Assembly: GCA_019192545.1 (NCBI GenBank)
Contig: JAHCMI010000019.1
Coordinates: 55,558 to 119,557 of the forward strand
Direction: 5' to 3'
Source of the DNA: Rivularia sp. MS3
GTDB taxonomy: Bacteria; Cyanobacteriota; Cyanobacteriia; Cyanobacteriales; Nostocaceae
DNA: 64,000 bases
The notes beneath the pieces are model-generated. The model was not told where the DNA came from. It saw only the letters and a list, made by a program, of their open reading frames with translations, and did no database searches. Made by a program: the position numbers and the translations under genes. The stretch's first letter is position 1, and every line of letters starts with the position of its first letter. Positions 43,525-51,830 of the stretch are shown one piece after another.

Positions 43525-44973
43525 ATGACAAACCAAATATTACAAGAAAGATACGAAATTCAGAAAGAATTAAATAGTAATCCTGGAAGAAAAACGCTTT
43601 TAGCCAAAGATTTAGAAACTGAAGAATTAGTAGCGATCAAAATACTGCACTTTGGTGGAGAAATTAAATGGCAAGACTTAAGATTATTTGAGAGAGAAGC
43701 ACAAATTCTTCAACAGCTTTCACATCCTGCAATTCCAAACTATTTAAATTCATTTGAGTTAGATTTACCAGATATTAAAGGTTTTGCTTTAGTACAGACA
43801 TATATCCCAGCCACATCTTTAGAAGAATATATACGAGCAGGAAGAGCGTTTAACGAAGCAGAAGTAAAGCAAATAGCCAAAGCACTATTAGAAGTATTGA
43901 ATTATCTGCATTCCGGACAATATCCTGTGATTCATCGCGATATTAAACCCAGCAATATTTTATTAGGAAACCGTTCGGGAAATCATGTTGGTGAGGTTTA
44001 TTTAGTTGATTTTGGTGCGGTGAAAACTACAGCACAAAATCAAAGCGGAACTATGACTGTTGTAGGTACTTACGGATACATGGCTCAAGAGCAATTTGGT
44101 GGGCGTGCCGTACCTGCTTCGGATTTATATAGTTTGGGAGCAACTTTGATTTATTTAGTTACTGGTAGTCATCCATCAGATTTGTTAGATGATGATATGG
44201 CGATTAAGTTTGAAAAATCAGTTAATTTAAGTCCTAGTTTGATTAAATGGCTGAAATGGATGACTCAAACCACAATTAGAAATCGTCCATCTTCGGCAGA
44301 AATTGCTTTAAAAGAATTAGAAAATCCGACATCTGCTGAATCTAATTTAGCTATTGGTAAGCCTCTGAAGAGCAAAATAAAATTAATTAAAGAACAAGAC
44401 AAATTAGAAATAGTCAGTCCTCCAACAGGTTTAGATACCCCAATTTTAGTTTTATGTTTTGTTGTGCTGTTTCTACCATCTTTGTTTATGATACTCGTAT
44501 TTTTAGGGGTAATATATAGTGCAATAACATCTGATGGTATATTCGTATCAGCTTTCACTATCTTATTTTTTGCTCCTATTTTTAGTTTAATATTTGCTGT
44601 ATGGAAAAAAATTATTTTTACTTGGTTAGGATATACTTGTCTGTCCGTTAATAAAGATAAAATTCAAAGAATATATCAAATATTTTATTTAAGATGTTTT
44701 AAATCTCGTCCTATTCCAACAAGTGATATTTATAAGTTGGAAATTGTCGATAGAATGGTTGATGATAATTCTAGCAAACAGCAAAAACATTTAGTTAGGT
44801 TAATTATTTCTGCTGGTATAGGTACTTACGAATTAGCGAATTTTCGACCTGAGAAAAAAAGATTTTGGCAATTAAAAATCCAGCCATCTATATTTACTGC
44901 ATCCGAAATACACTGGTTGGCTAAAGAGTTAAGTGATTTCTTAGGATTACCTATTAGTAAAGATACTGTTTAA
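43525..44973 (+). CDS. Ser/Thr protein kinase with C-terminal two-helix membrane domain (paralogue a)
   Basis: The product has 482 residues from ATG 43525 (MTNQILQERYEIQKELNSN); an upstream GTG adds MQIHK from repeat sequence. The kinase domain keeps VAIKIL, VIHRDIKPSNILLG, LVDFGAVKT and GTYGYMAQEQFGGRAVPASD, but the glycine loop reads ELNSNPGRKTLL, without the usual GxGxxG. After the kinase come two hydrophobic segments (ILVLCFVVLFLPSLFMILVF, FVSAFTILFFAPIFSLIFAV) and a soluble domain of about 130 residues. This layout is common in heterocystous cyanobacteria; no substrate is known. It is a close paralogue of the next gene. Confidence 0.88.
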   Translation: MTNQILQERYEIQKELNSNPGRKTLLAKDLETEELVAIKILHFGGEIKWQDLRLFEREAQILQQLSHPAIPNYLNSFELDLPDIKGFALVQTYIPATSLEEYIRAGRAFNEAEVKQIAKALLEVLNYLHSGQYPVIHRDIKPSNILLGNRSGNHVGEVYLVDFGAVKTTAQNQSGTMTVVGTYGYMAQEQFGGRAVPASDLYSLGATLIYLVTGSHPSDLLDDDMAIKFEKSVNLSPSLIKWLKWMTQTTIRNRPSSAEIALKELENPTSAESNLAIGKPLKSKIKLIKEQDKLEIVSPPTGLDTPILVLCFVVLFLPSLFMILVFLGVIYSAITSDGIFVSAFTILFFAPIFSLIFAVWKKIIFTWLGYTCLSVNKDKIQRIYQIFYLRCFKSRPIPTSDIYKLEIVDRMVDDNSSKQQKHLVRLIISAGIGTYELANFRPEKKRFWQLKIQPSIFTASEIHWLAKELSDFLGLPISKDTV

Positions 44974-45059
44974 ATAAAATATGGTTGCTGATTTTTAGCG
45001 ACATAAATCAATATTAGTTTATGGTGATTACGAAAATCTCTATATATCCAAATTGATTA

Positions 45060-45142
45060 AAGTTGGGTTGCGACACGATATATTCAATTCGGTTTAAAAA
45101 TTTTATTTTTAAATTGTGTCTAACCTAACCTAGGAATAATAG
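45060..45142. repeat. GTTGGGTTGCGACACGATAT repeat unit
   Basis: This contains AAAGTTGGGTTGCGACACGA, TTCAATTCGGTTTAAAAATT and TGTGTCTAACCTAACCTAGG. It is a shorter, diverged copy of the right half of the direct repeats at 45147 and 46781. Confidence 0.6.
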
Positions 45143-45146
45143 ATTG

Positions 45147-45334
45147 TAGGTTGGGTTAGGTGCTTGAATAAGCATGATATTTAACAGATAAATTATGTCA
45201 GCACCGTAAGCCAACATTCAGTTATGACGATTGCAAAATAATTGTATATATCAAAATAAAGATGTTGGGTTACGACACGATATTTTAAATTCGGTTTAAA
45301 AATCAAATTCTTCAATCGTGTCTAACCTAATCTA
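45147..45334. repeat. Long direct repeat, copy 1 (about 190 bp, upstream of kinase b)
   Basis: It begins TAGGTTGGGTTAGGTGC and ends CGTGTCTAACCTAATCTA. Long blocks are shared almost exactly with 46781-46971: CAGTTATGACGATTGCAAAA, TAATTGTATATATC, GGGTTACGACACGATATTTT and AAATTCGGTTTAAAAATCAA. Within each copy, TTGGGTTACGACACGAT and ATCGTGTCTAACC are inverted complements. Confidence 0.8.
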
Positions 45335-45353
45335 ATAATTAAAAATAAATAAA

Positions 45354-46781
45354 ATGACAAACCAAATATTAAAAGACAGATACGAAATTCAGCGACAACT
45401 AGGTAAAAATCTGGGAAGAAAAACTCTGTTAGCAAAAGATTTAGAAACAGAGGAATTAGTAGTTGTCAAATTACTCAGCTTCGATAATGAATTTGATTGG
45501 CAAGACTTAAAGTTATTTGAAAGAGAAGCGCAAATTCTCGAAGAACTTACCCATCGGGCAATTCCGAAATATCTCGATTCTTTTAAAGTGGATTCCGATA
45601 ATTCTAAAGGTTTTGGTTTGGTACAAACATATATCCCGGCTAAGTCTTTAGAAGAACATATACAATCTGGAAGAACTTTTAGCGAAGCAGAAGTAAAGCA
45701 GATTGCTAAATCATTATTAGAAGTATTAGATTATCTGCATTCCAGGCAGCCTGCCGTTATTCATCGCGACATCAAACCCAGCAATATTTTACTAGGCGAT
45801 CGCACCGGAAATTATGTCGGCGATGTGTATTTAGTCGATTTTGGCTCTGTCAAAACTACAGCAGTGCAAAAAAGTGGAACTATGACTGTTGTGGGTACTT
45901 ACGGCTACATGGCTCAAGAGCAATTTGGTGGGCGTGCCGTACCTGCTTCAGATTTGTATAGTTTGGGAGCAACTTTGATTTATTTAGTTACCGGTAGTCA
46001 TCCTGCGGATTTGTTAGGGGATGATATGGCGATTGAATTTGAGGAATCAGTGAATTTAAGCGCTGAGTTTGTTAATTGGCTCAAATGGATGACTCAGATA
46101 ACTTTGAAAAAACGTCCTTTTTCAGATGAAGCTGCTCTGAAAGAGTTAGAAAATCCAACGATTATTAAGTTGGAATATAAATCGAAGTTAGTAGTTAATA
46201 AACCGGAGGGAACTAAAGTTGAATTAAAAAAAAGTAAAGATGAGTTAGAGATTTTGATTCCTCCAATAGGGTTAAACTTTAGTATCTTAACTTTTTGCTT
46301 TTTTATAATTTTTTGGTTGTTTATTATCAATATTTTTATACAGAACTTTGATAGTAATGAAACTATATCTATGACTATACTATTCGTTATAGCACCTATG
46401 ACTTTATGGACAATCAGTATATCATGTAATTTGTTTAGCTATGCTCGCCTTTGTATTAATCAAGAGAAAATAAAAATTACTTACGAGCTATTTGGAATCA
46501 AATTTAATATACAACCTTCTTCCCGCAGAAACTATATATGTAAATTAGAAGTTGTTAGTAGGAAAATAGAAAAAAGTATTAATGGGAATCAAGAAATTCA
46601 ACCTAGATTATTGATTTGGGCTGGAAGACTTTGTTACGAACTAGGAAACCTTTCACCTATTGAAAAATATATTAGTTCCTCAGACAAGCAATATTTAACT
46701 TCACCAGAAATAGATTGGTTAGCTCAAGAATTAAGTGATTTTTTAGATTTACCAATTACTAGAGATACAGTTAGTAGTTAG
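45354..46781 (+). CDS. Ser/Thr protein kinase with C-terminal two-helix membrane domain (paralogue b)
   Basis: The protein has 475 residues (MTNQILKDRYEIQRQLGKNL) and is very similar to the gene at 43525 through the kinase domain: VVVKLLSF, VIHRDIKPSNILLG, LVDFGSVKT and TYGYMAQEQFGGRAVPASDL. The glycine loop is again unusual (QLGKNLGRKTLL). The membrane part (ILTFCFFIIFWLFIINIFI, ISMTILFVIAPMTLWTISIS) and soluble tail have diverged more than the kinase. The stop TAG at 46779 shares its G with the first base of a direct repeat, and another copy ends 20 bases before the start, so the gene is framed by two nearly identical repeats. Confidence 0.88.
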   Translation: MTNQILKDRYEIQRQLGKNLGRKTLLAKDLETEELVVVKLLSFDNEFDWQDLKLFEREAQILEELTHRAIPKYLDSFKVDSDNSKGFGLVQTYIPAKSLEEHIQSGRTFSEAEVKQIAKSLLEVLDYLHSRQPAVIHRDIKPSNILLGDRTGNYVGDVYLVDFGSVKTTAVQKSGTMTVVGTYGYMAQEQFGGRAVPASDLYSLGATLIYLVTGSHPADLLGDDMAIEFEESVNLSAEFVNWLKWMTQITLKKRPFSDEAALKELENPTIIKLEYKSKLVVNKPEGTKVELKKSKDELEILIPPIGLNFSILTFCFFIIFWLFIINIFIQNFDSNETISMTILFVIAPMTLWTISISCNLFSYARLCINQEKIKITYELFGIKFNIQPSSRRNYICKLEVVSRKIEKSINGNQEIQPRLLIWAGRLCYELGNLSPIEKYISSSDKQYLTSPEIDWLAQELSDFLDLPITRDTVSS

Positions 46782-46971
46782 TAGGTTGGGTTAAGTGCAC
46801 AAATAATTATGATAATTAACAAGAAATTGATATCAGCACCGTAACCCAAGATTCAGTTATGACGATTGCAAAATAATTGTATATATCCGAAATAAAGATT
46901 TTGGGTTACGACACGATATTTTAAATTCGGTTTAAAAATCAAATTCTTCAATCGTGTCTAACCCAACCTAC
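46781..46971. repeat. Long direct repeat, copy 2 (downstream of kinase b)
   Basis: It begins GTAGGTTGGGTTAAGTGC at the kinase stop codon and ends GTGTCTAACCCAACCTAC. It matches copy 1 at 45147-45334 over nearly its whole length, in the same direction. Confidence 0.8.
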
Positions 46972-47387
46972 AAGATATTAATTTTTAATTACGACATGAG
47001 AATTCAAATTCGGATTGCAGATTATTTTTATTAATCGTATTTAACCCAACTTAAAAATTAAACCTTTATTGAAGGAATCAAGTGGAATTGACTTTCCTAG
47101 TTATTTTGATAGAATTTAGGTGTAAATAATTACTACTTACGATAGATGCGGATAGAATATTTACTTATCTAGCTGTGAAATCTTAAGGAATTGATGTCTT
47201 TAGTAGTGAAGTCTATATGGCTGCTTTTTTTTAGAGTAAGAGAAAATTTTCGCAAAATATCAATATTATTCAACGTGTTTGTAGGTTGGTTGTGTAAGTA
47301 ATTTGTACAACTGAATAAATCAGATAGAGACTTTTCTATTTTTTGAGATTTTTATTTTTTTACTAGACTAAATTTTGGTATTGAATC
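46972..47387. other. Gene-free stretch before the third kinase of this cluster
   Basis: Includes further fragments of the GTAGGTTGG family (ATTTAACCCAACTTAAAAAT at about 47037, GTAGGTTGGTTGTG at 47281). The final 100 bases are A/T-rich. No gene or RNA recognised. Confidence 0.4.
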
Positions 47388-48953
47388 ATGAATCAGATGC
47401 TGGAAAATCGCTATAGAATTATTAGAGAATTGGGCGATGGTGGTTTTGGGAAGACTTACGTTGCTCAAGATACTCACATGCCTTCCTTACGATATTCTGC
47501 GATTAAACAGCTTAAACCGATGAATGTTGGTTCTCAAATTTATCAAATTGTTCAAGATAGATTTTTGCGAGAGGCTGCTATTTTGGAACAGTTAGGAGGT
47601 GGTAGCAATCAAATTCCTACTCTCTATGCCTATTTTGAATCTAATGGACAATTTTATCTGGTTCAAGAATATATTCAAGGGGAAACTCTTTCTAAAAAGT
47701 TACGTACTCAAGGTAAATTGAGTTCGGATGTCGTCAAAGACATTTTGTTAAAGATTTTACCTGTATTAGATTACGTTCATAATAAAGGCATAGTACATAG
47801 AGATATTAAACCAGATAATATTATTATTCGCGATGCTGATAATTTACCAGTACTAATTGACTTTGGTGCGGTAAAGGAAACTATGCAAACTATAGTATCC
47901 GAATCTGGCAATACCCCTAAATCTTCGATTGTGATTGGTACTCCTGGGTTTATGTCTTCGGAACAACTTTCAGGAAGGCCTGTATTTAATAGCGATTTAT
48001 ATGCTTTGGGGATGACTGCTATTTATTTACTAACTGGTAAAATGCCTCAAGAGTTAGATAGCGATCCTCGTACTGGTGAGGTTGTTTGGAAAGAACATGC
48101 TCCCGATGTTAGTCCCGATTTAGCTGCTGTATTAGATAAAGCAGTTCAATCTCATTTGCGCGATCGCTTTTCTAGTGCTTCTGAGATGTTGGATGCTCTA
48201 AAGGCTGAAACTATCGCTACGACTATAATTGCACCTCCTTTACCTACTGCTGACACAATTCCCCCAAGCAACCAACCAAGCACGGTTGTTTCTCCACAGG
48301 AAAATACAACAGTTTCTCCCGCCAGTTCTTCTAAAGGTTCAAAAGCTGCAATTATAGTTGGTATAGTATCTCTTTTACTTTTGGTAGGAGTTGGAACTTT
48401 TGCTTTTTCAATGATGAATCAGCAGCAGGCGGTTCAATTACGATTAGATAGTATCGAAGCAGAACGTCGAAAAGCAGAAGAATTACGACGACAACAAAAC
48501 GAGATTAATTCAAGAAGAGAGCAAGAATTACAGCGTCAGTTAGAAGCAGAAAAAACACGTAGAGAAGAAGCAGAAAAAAGAAGAAGGGATAGAGTTGTGC
48601 AAGCTCAATCAAATTCAAGTTCAAATTCAAATTCAAGTTCTAGCGTCAATTCTAATTTAATATCAAATTCAAATTCTTTCCCTGAAGGTACATTTACAAA
48701 TAGTGAATGGTCTTTAAATTTATTTTCAAAAAATAATAATATCTTTTATCAAGCTCAATCGCTGAAAGATTCATCTTCTTTAAGCTTACAAAATGGACTA
48801 ACTTCCGGTAGTAGCAACCGTAGAATTTACACCTGGAATAATGGAGCATATAGATACCAGGTAATTTGGCAACCTAATGACCCCAATTATGTAAGATTGC
48901 GAGTATTTACTCCTTCAGGCGAACAGTTAAATCAACTTCTCTCTAGAAGTTAA
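47388..48953 (+). CDS. Membrane Ser/Thr protein kinase with coiled-coil linker
   Basis: The protein has 521 residues. The kinase domain has LGDGGFGKTYVAQD, SAIKQLKPM, IVHRDIKPDNIII, DFGAVKE and GTPGFMSSEQ, and is nearer the 16590 and 18326 kinases than the two just upstream. One membrane helix (AIIVGIVSLLLLVGVGTFAF, ~325-345) is followed by a strongly charged coiled coil (LDSIEAERRKAEELRRQQNE ... LEAEKTRREEAEKRRRD), a Ser/Asn-repeat spacer (SSSNSNSSSSVNSNL) and a 90-residue C-terminal domain (FPEGTFTNSEWSLNLFSKNN ... YQVIWQPNDPNYVRLRVFTP). The last domain is likely the sensor; its family is not recognised. Confidence 0.9.
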   Translation: MNQMLENRYRIIRELGDGGFGKTYVAQDTHMPSLRYSAIKQLKPMNVGSQIYQIVQDRFLREAAILEQLGGGSNQIPTLYAYFESNGQFYLVQEYIQGETLSKKLRTQGKLSSDVVKDILLKILPVLDYVHNKGIVHRDIKPDNIIIRDADNLPVLIDFGAVKETMQTIVSESGNTPKSSIVIGTPGFMSSEQLSGRPVFNSDLYALGMTAIYLLTGKMPQELDSDPRTGEVVWKEHAPDVSPDLAAVLDKAVQSHLRDRFSSASEMLDALKAETIATTIIAPPLPTADTIPPSNQPSTVVSPQENTTVSPASSSKGSKAAIIVGIVSLLLLVGVGTFAFSMMNQQQAVQLRLDSIEAERRKAEELRRQQNEINSRREQELQRQLEAEKTRREEAEKRRRDRVVQAQSNSSSNSNSSSSVNSNLISNSNSFPEGTFTNSEWSLNLFSKNNNIFYQAQSLKDSSSLSLQNGLTSGSSNRRIYTWNNGAYRYQVIWQPNDPNYVRLRVFTPSGEQLNQLLSRS

Positions 48954-48979
48954 AAATTTACAGAAATGATAGTAGTTAG

Positions 48980-49112
48980 TAGGTTGGGTTAGACACGATT
49001 GAGAAATTCAATTTGTAACGCGAATCTAGAATAATCGTGTCGTAACCCAACAGCAGTAATTTGAATCAATTGATATATTTGGTAATAATCATAAACTAAT
49101 TTTGGGTTACGG
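48980..49112. repeat. GTAGGTTGGGTTAGACACGATT repeat
   Basis: TAGGTTGGGTTAGACACGAT and ATCGTGTCGTAACCCAAC are inverted complements; a second TTTTGGGTTACGGTGC follows. It belongs to the same family as the long direct repeats around kinase b and abuts MITE copy C. Confidence 0.65.
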
Positions 49113-49114
49113 TG

Positions 49115-49248
49115 CTAAGAGGATGTTTGGAAAGTCATAAATAAAACTCGCAAATTTTAAGATCCCCCTAAATCCCCCTTTTTTAAGGGGGGAAGGGGGG
49201 ATCGTCGGAGATAATGGTTAAAAACTATACGCATCCTTACATGCTCTA
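49115..49248. mobile_element. MITE-like element copy C
   Basis: Left end CTAAGAGGATG, right end TACGCATCCTTACATGCTCTA. The core AAGATCCCCCTAAATCCCCC, TTTTTTAAGGGGGGAAGGGG and GGATCGTC folds on itself. It is shorter (134 bp) than copies A and B because one of the core hairpins is absent. Confidence 0.65.
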
Positions 49249-49426
49249 AAGTCTACTTCTAGTTAAATATCGTAATTAATAATGCACCTAACCCAACCTA
49301 TAAATTATTTCTTTCTTCTGAGACGGGCATCCGTACCTATCCAGTTTTTATATTTAAACAGCAAAATGAGACGTAGCAGTGTTACGTCTCTAGATTCGCT
49401 ATTCGTTAATAATTAAATATTTGTAA

Positions 49427-49735
49427 TTATTCTTGAGGCTCTTGAAATTCTTGAATTTCCTCTTCTAGTAGCTTAGAAAACTTTTGACGCAAGTCTTGTA
49501 TTTTTTGGTTACCCTTTGGCATTGCCATCAAACGAATTTCGATTTCGGCGATGTTGTCAATTCGAGTTGTCTTTTCCCAAACTTTTTTATCAACTTCCGA
49601 CTCTGATTCGTAACGGAAGGTAACTGTATCTGAATTGACATCTAAAATATCTACGTTTTTCAGCCAGCCGTTACTGGTTTTAACCAATAGCCAAACGTTG
49701 GGCTGACCGATTAGTTCTTGAAGCTTAGTCTCCAT
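49427..49735 (-). CDS. Conserved cyanobacterial protein (102 aa, possibly DUF6679-like)
   Basis: This small soluble, acidic protein starts METKLQELIGQPNVWLLVKT then SNGWLKNVDILDVNSDTVTF RY-type text, which suggests a small beta-barrel; the rest (MAMPKGNQKIQDLRQKFSKL) is helical with a Glu/Gln-rich end. The barrel with WLKN..I.d...dtVTfRYE resembles a cyanobacterial family I recall as DUF6679, but I am not certain. It is divergent from glgA with about 340 bases between. Function unknown. Confidence 0.6.
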   Translation of the reverse strand: METKLQELIGQPNVWLLVKTSNGWLKNVDILDVNSDTVTFRYESESEVDKKVWEKTTRIDNIAEIEIRLMAMPKGNQKIQDLRQKFSKLLEEEIQEFQEPQE

Positions 49736-50078
49736 ACAAGTTAAGTAATTATAGTGTGAGCTAGTCAGAATCTAATTTAAGTGTCTGTAACCTATCTTAA
49801 GACATATTCCTCCAGATGTAAAAGATTTATGAACATTTTTTCCAAAATAATATTACAGATAGATGTGTAAGATGCAATTACTGGGTTATTATCAAGGGCT
49901 ATACATTTAAGCAATTCAAATAAAAGCCGTTTTAGTTTCAATACCCTACTTTTGATAGAGTTTAGGGGGATGCCAATTAAAAAATTTTGTAATATCTTGC
50001 TTGTCAAGTGGATTTCCTGTATTGATTGAAAACAGAATACAGTAAATTTTTGTTAAGCGGGTTAAGCAAGGAGTAGGA
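49736..50078. other. Divergent gap ahead of glgA
   Basis: A minus-strand 71-codon frame at 49792-50007 was considered and not accepted as a gene. The region is A/T-rich. TTAAGCAAGGAGTAGGA gives a good ribosome-binding site right before glgA. Confidence 0.45.
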
Positions 50079-51554
50079 ATGTACGTCGTACAGATTGCCT
50101 CAGAATGCGCTCCTGTAATTAAAGCTGGAGGTTTGGGGGATGTTGTTTATGGACTTAGTACGGAATTAGAAAGCCGGGGGAATTGCGTAGAGTTAATTCT
50201 TCCCAAGTACGATTGTATGCGTTACGACCATATTTGGGGTCTTCACGATGCTTATAGAGATTTGTGGGTGCCTTGGTATGGTGGTGCAATTCACTGCTCG
50301 GTTTATTGCGGTTGGGTACATGGAAGGGTTTGTTTCTTTATTGAACCCCATTCTCAAGACAATTTCTTTAATCGCGGCTGCTATTACGGTTGTGATGACG
50401 ACAATATGCGCTTTGCGTTTTTTAGTAAGGCGGCATTGGAATTTTTATTACAAAGCAATAAGCGCCCGGATGTTATTCACTGCCATGACTGGCAAACTGG
50501 TTTAATACCGGTGATGCTGTACGAGATGTACAAATATTATGGAATGGAAAGACAAAGAGTTGCTTATACCATTCATAACTTTAAGCATCAAGGCATGGGT
50601 GGCGCGGAAATACTTCACGCTACTGGTTTAAATCGCGAGCCTTATTACTTCCAGTACGATAAATTACGGGATAACTTTAACCCCTTTGCGATTAATTTTA
50701 TGAAGGGTGGGATTGTTTATTCTAATAGCGTTAATACCGTTTCTCCCCATCACGCTTGGGAAGCTCATCATACAGATGTTGGTTGTGGATTGAGTCACAC
50801 CATAGATTTACATCAAAACAAATATCGGGGAATTCTTAACGGTATCGACGATCAGTTTTGGAATCCGCAAACAGATCGTTATATTCCCGAACATTACAGC
50901 ATAGATAACGTTGACGCAAAAGCTAAAAATAAAAAAGCACTAAGAGAAAGACTGTTATTGAGAGATGTTGATAAACCAATTGTGGCTTATATTGGGCGAT
51001 TGGATGCTCAAAAGGGCGTTCATTTAGTGCATCACTCGATTTACCACGCACTTTATAAAGATGCCCAGTACGTGTTGTTAGGCTCGGCAACAGGTGCTGA
51101 GATAAACGCTCAATTCCAGTACGAGAAAAATTTCTTAAATCATAATCCCGACGTTCATTTAGAACTCAGTTTTAACGAAGAGTTAGCCCATCTAATTTAT
51201 GCGGGGGCAGATATGATTGTGGTTCCCAGTAACTACGAACCTTGCGGTTTGACGCAGATGATTGGCTTGAAATATGGTACCGTGCCGATTGTGCGGGCTG
51301 TTGGCGGTTTAGTTAATACCGTATTTGACAGAGATTACGAGACAGGAAAGCCACCCGAAAAGCGCAACGGTTACGTCTTTAACGACACCGATTTCCATGC
51401 AGTTGATTTTGCAATGGAGCGGGCTTTGTGGTTGTGGTACAACGAGAAAGACGAATACCGGATGTTGATGAAGCAAGGTATGGAGTGTGACTACTCTTGG
51501 AATAATCCAGCCAACGAGTATTTAGGAATTTACGAGTCGATTCGGGATAAGTGA
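50079..51554 (+). CDS. glgA: Glycogen (starch) synthase, GT5
   Basis: This 491-residue enzyme extends alpha-1,4-glucan chains from ADP-glucose. KAGGLGDVVYGLSTE at 15-29 is the ADP-glucose loop of GT5 enzymes; HCHDWQTGLIPV, LNGIDDQFWNP, AYIGRLDAQKGVHLVHHSI and VVPSNYEPCGLTQMIGLKYG are the other conserved blocks, including the catalytic Glu. The start MYVVQIASECAPVIKAGGLG and the long CMRYDHIWGLHDAYRDLWVP insert are like the GlgA2-type enzyme of cyanobacteria (Synechocystis has two GlgA). An AGGAG site sits eight bases upstream. A terminator is found about 130 bases on. Confidence 0.94.
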   Translation: MYVVQIASECAPVIKAGGLGDVVYGLSTELESRGNCVELILPKYDCMRYDHIWGLHDAYRDLWVPWYGGAIHCSVYCGWVHGRVCFFIEPHSQDNFFNRGCYYGCDDDNMRFAFFSKAALEFLLQSNKRPDVIHCHDWQTGLIPVMLYEMYKYYGMERQRVAYTIHNFKHQGMGGAEILHATGLNREPYYFQYDKLRDNFNPFAINFMKGGIVYSNSVNTVSPHHAWEAHHTDVGCGLSHTIDLHQNKYRGILNGIDDQFWNPQTDRYIPEHYSIDNVDAKAKNKKALRERLLLRDVDKPIVAYIGRLDAQKGVHLVHHSIYHALYKDAQYVLLGSATGAEINAQFQYEKNFLNHNPDVHLELSFNEELAHLIYAGADMIVVPSNYEPCGLTQMIGLKYGTVPIVRAVGGLVNTVFDRDYETGKPPEKRNGYVFNDTDFHAVDFAMERALWLWYNEKDEYRMLMKQGMECDYSWNNPANEYLGIYESIRDK

Positions 51555-51566
51555 TGCGATTTTGGA

Positions 51567-51616
51567 TTTTGCGGAAAGTTGGGGGTGTAGATTCTCTTCC
51601 CCCCAAACTTTCCAAA
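51567..51616. repeat. GCGGAAAGTTGGGGG / CCCCCAAACTTTCC hairpin repeat
   Basis: TTTTGCGGAAAGTTGGGGGT and CTTCCCCCCAAACTTTCC pair across a short AGATTCT-type loop. This is the compact form of the element at 28579 and also lies just after a stop codon. Confidence 0.65.
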
Positions 51617-51685
51617 ACGGATTTTGGATTGTGAAATCCTTTAACAGTAATATTTCCGGATAATCCAGATATTTGATTAATTTTA

Positions 51686-51710
51686 CGCGCCCCTGAGAGG
51701 GCGTTTTTTT
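51686..51710 (+). terminator. Rho-independent terminator after glgA
   Basis: The stem CGCCC/GGGCG with a CTGAGA loop is followed by seven T residues. It is the first strong T-tailed hairpin after glgA. Confidence 0.75.
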
Positions 51711-51830
51711 CTAAATAAATTGATTTGAGTAATTAAACTAATGACGCTTATCTAATTACGTAATTAAGCTGATTAAACGGTGGCTAGCTGAAATATAAAT
51801 TACTCGTTTAATCTAAATATACGTATTAAT

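Noticed and set aside
49792..50007. 71-codon minus-strand frame before glgA
   Set aside because: It has no ribosome-binding site or recognisable domain, and it fills the presumed promoter region of glgA.
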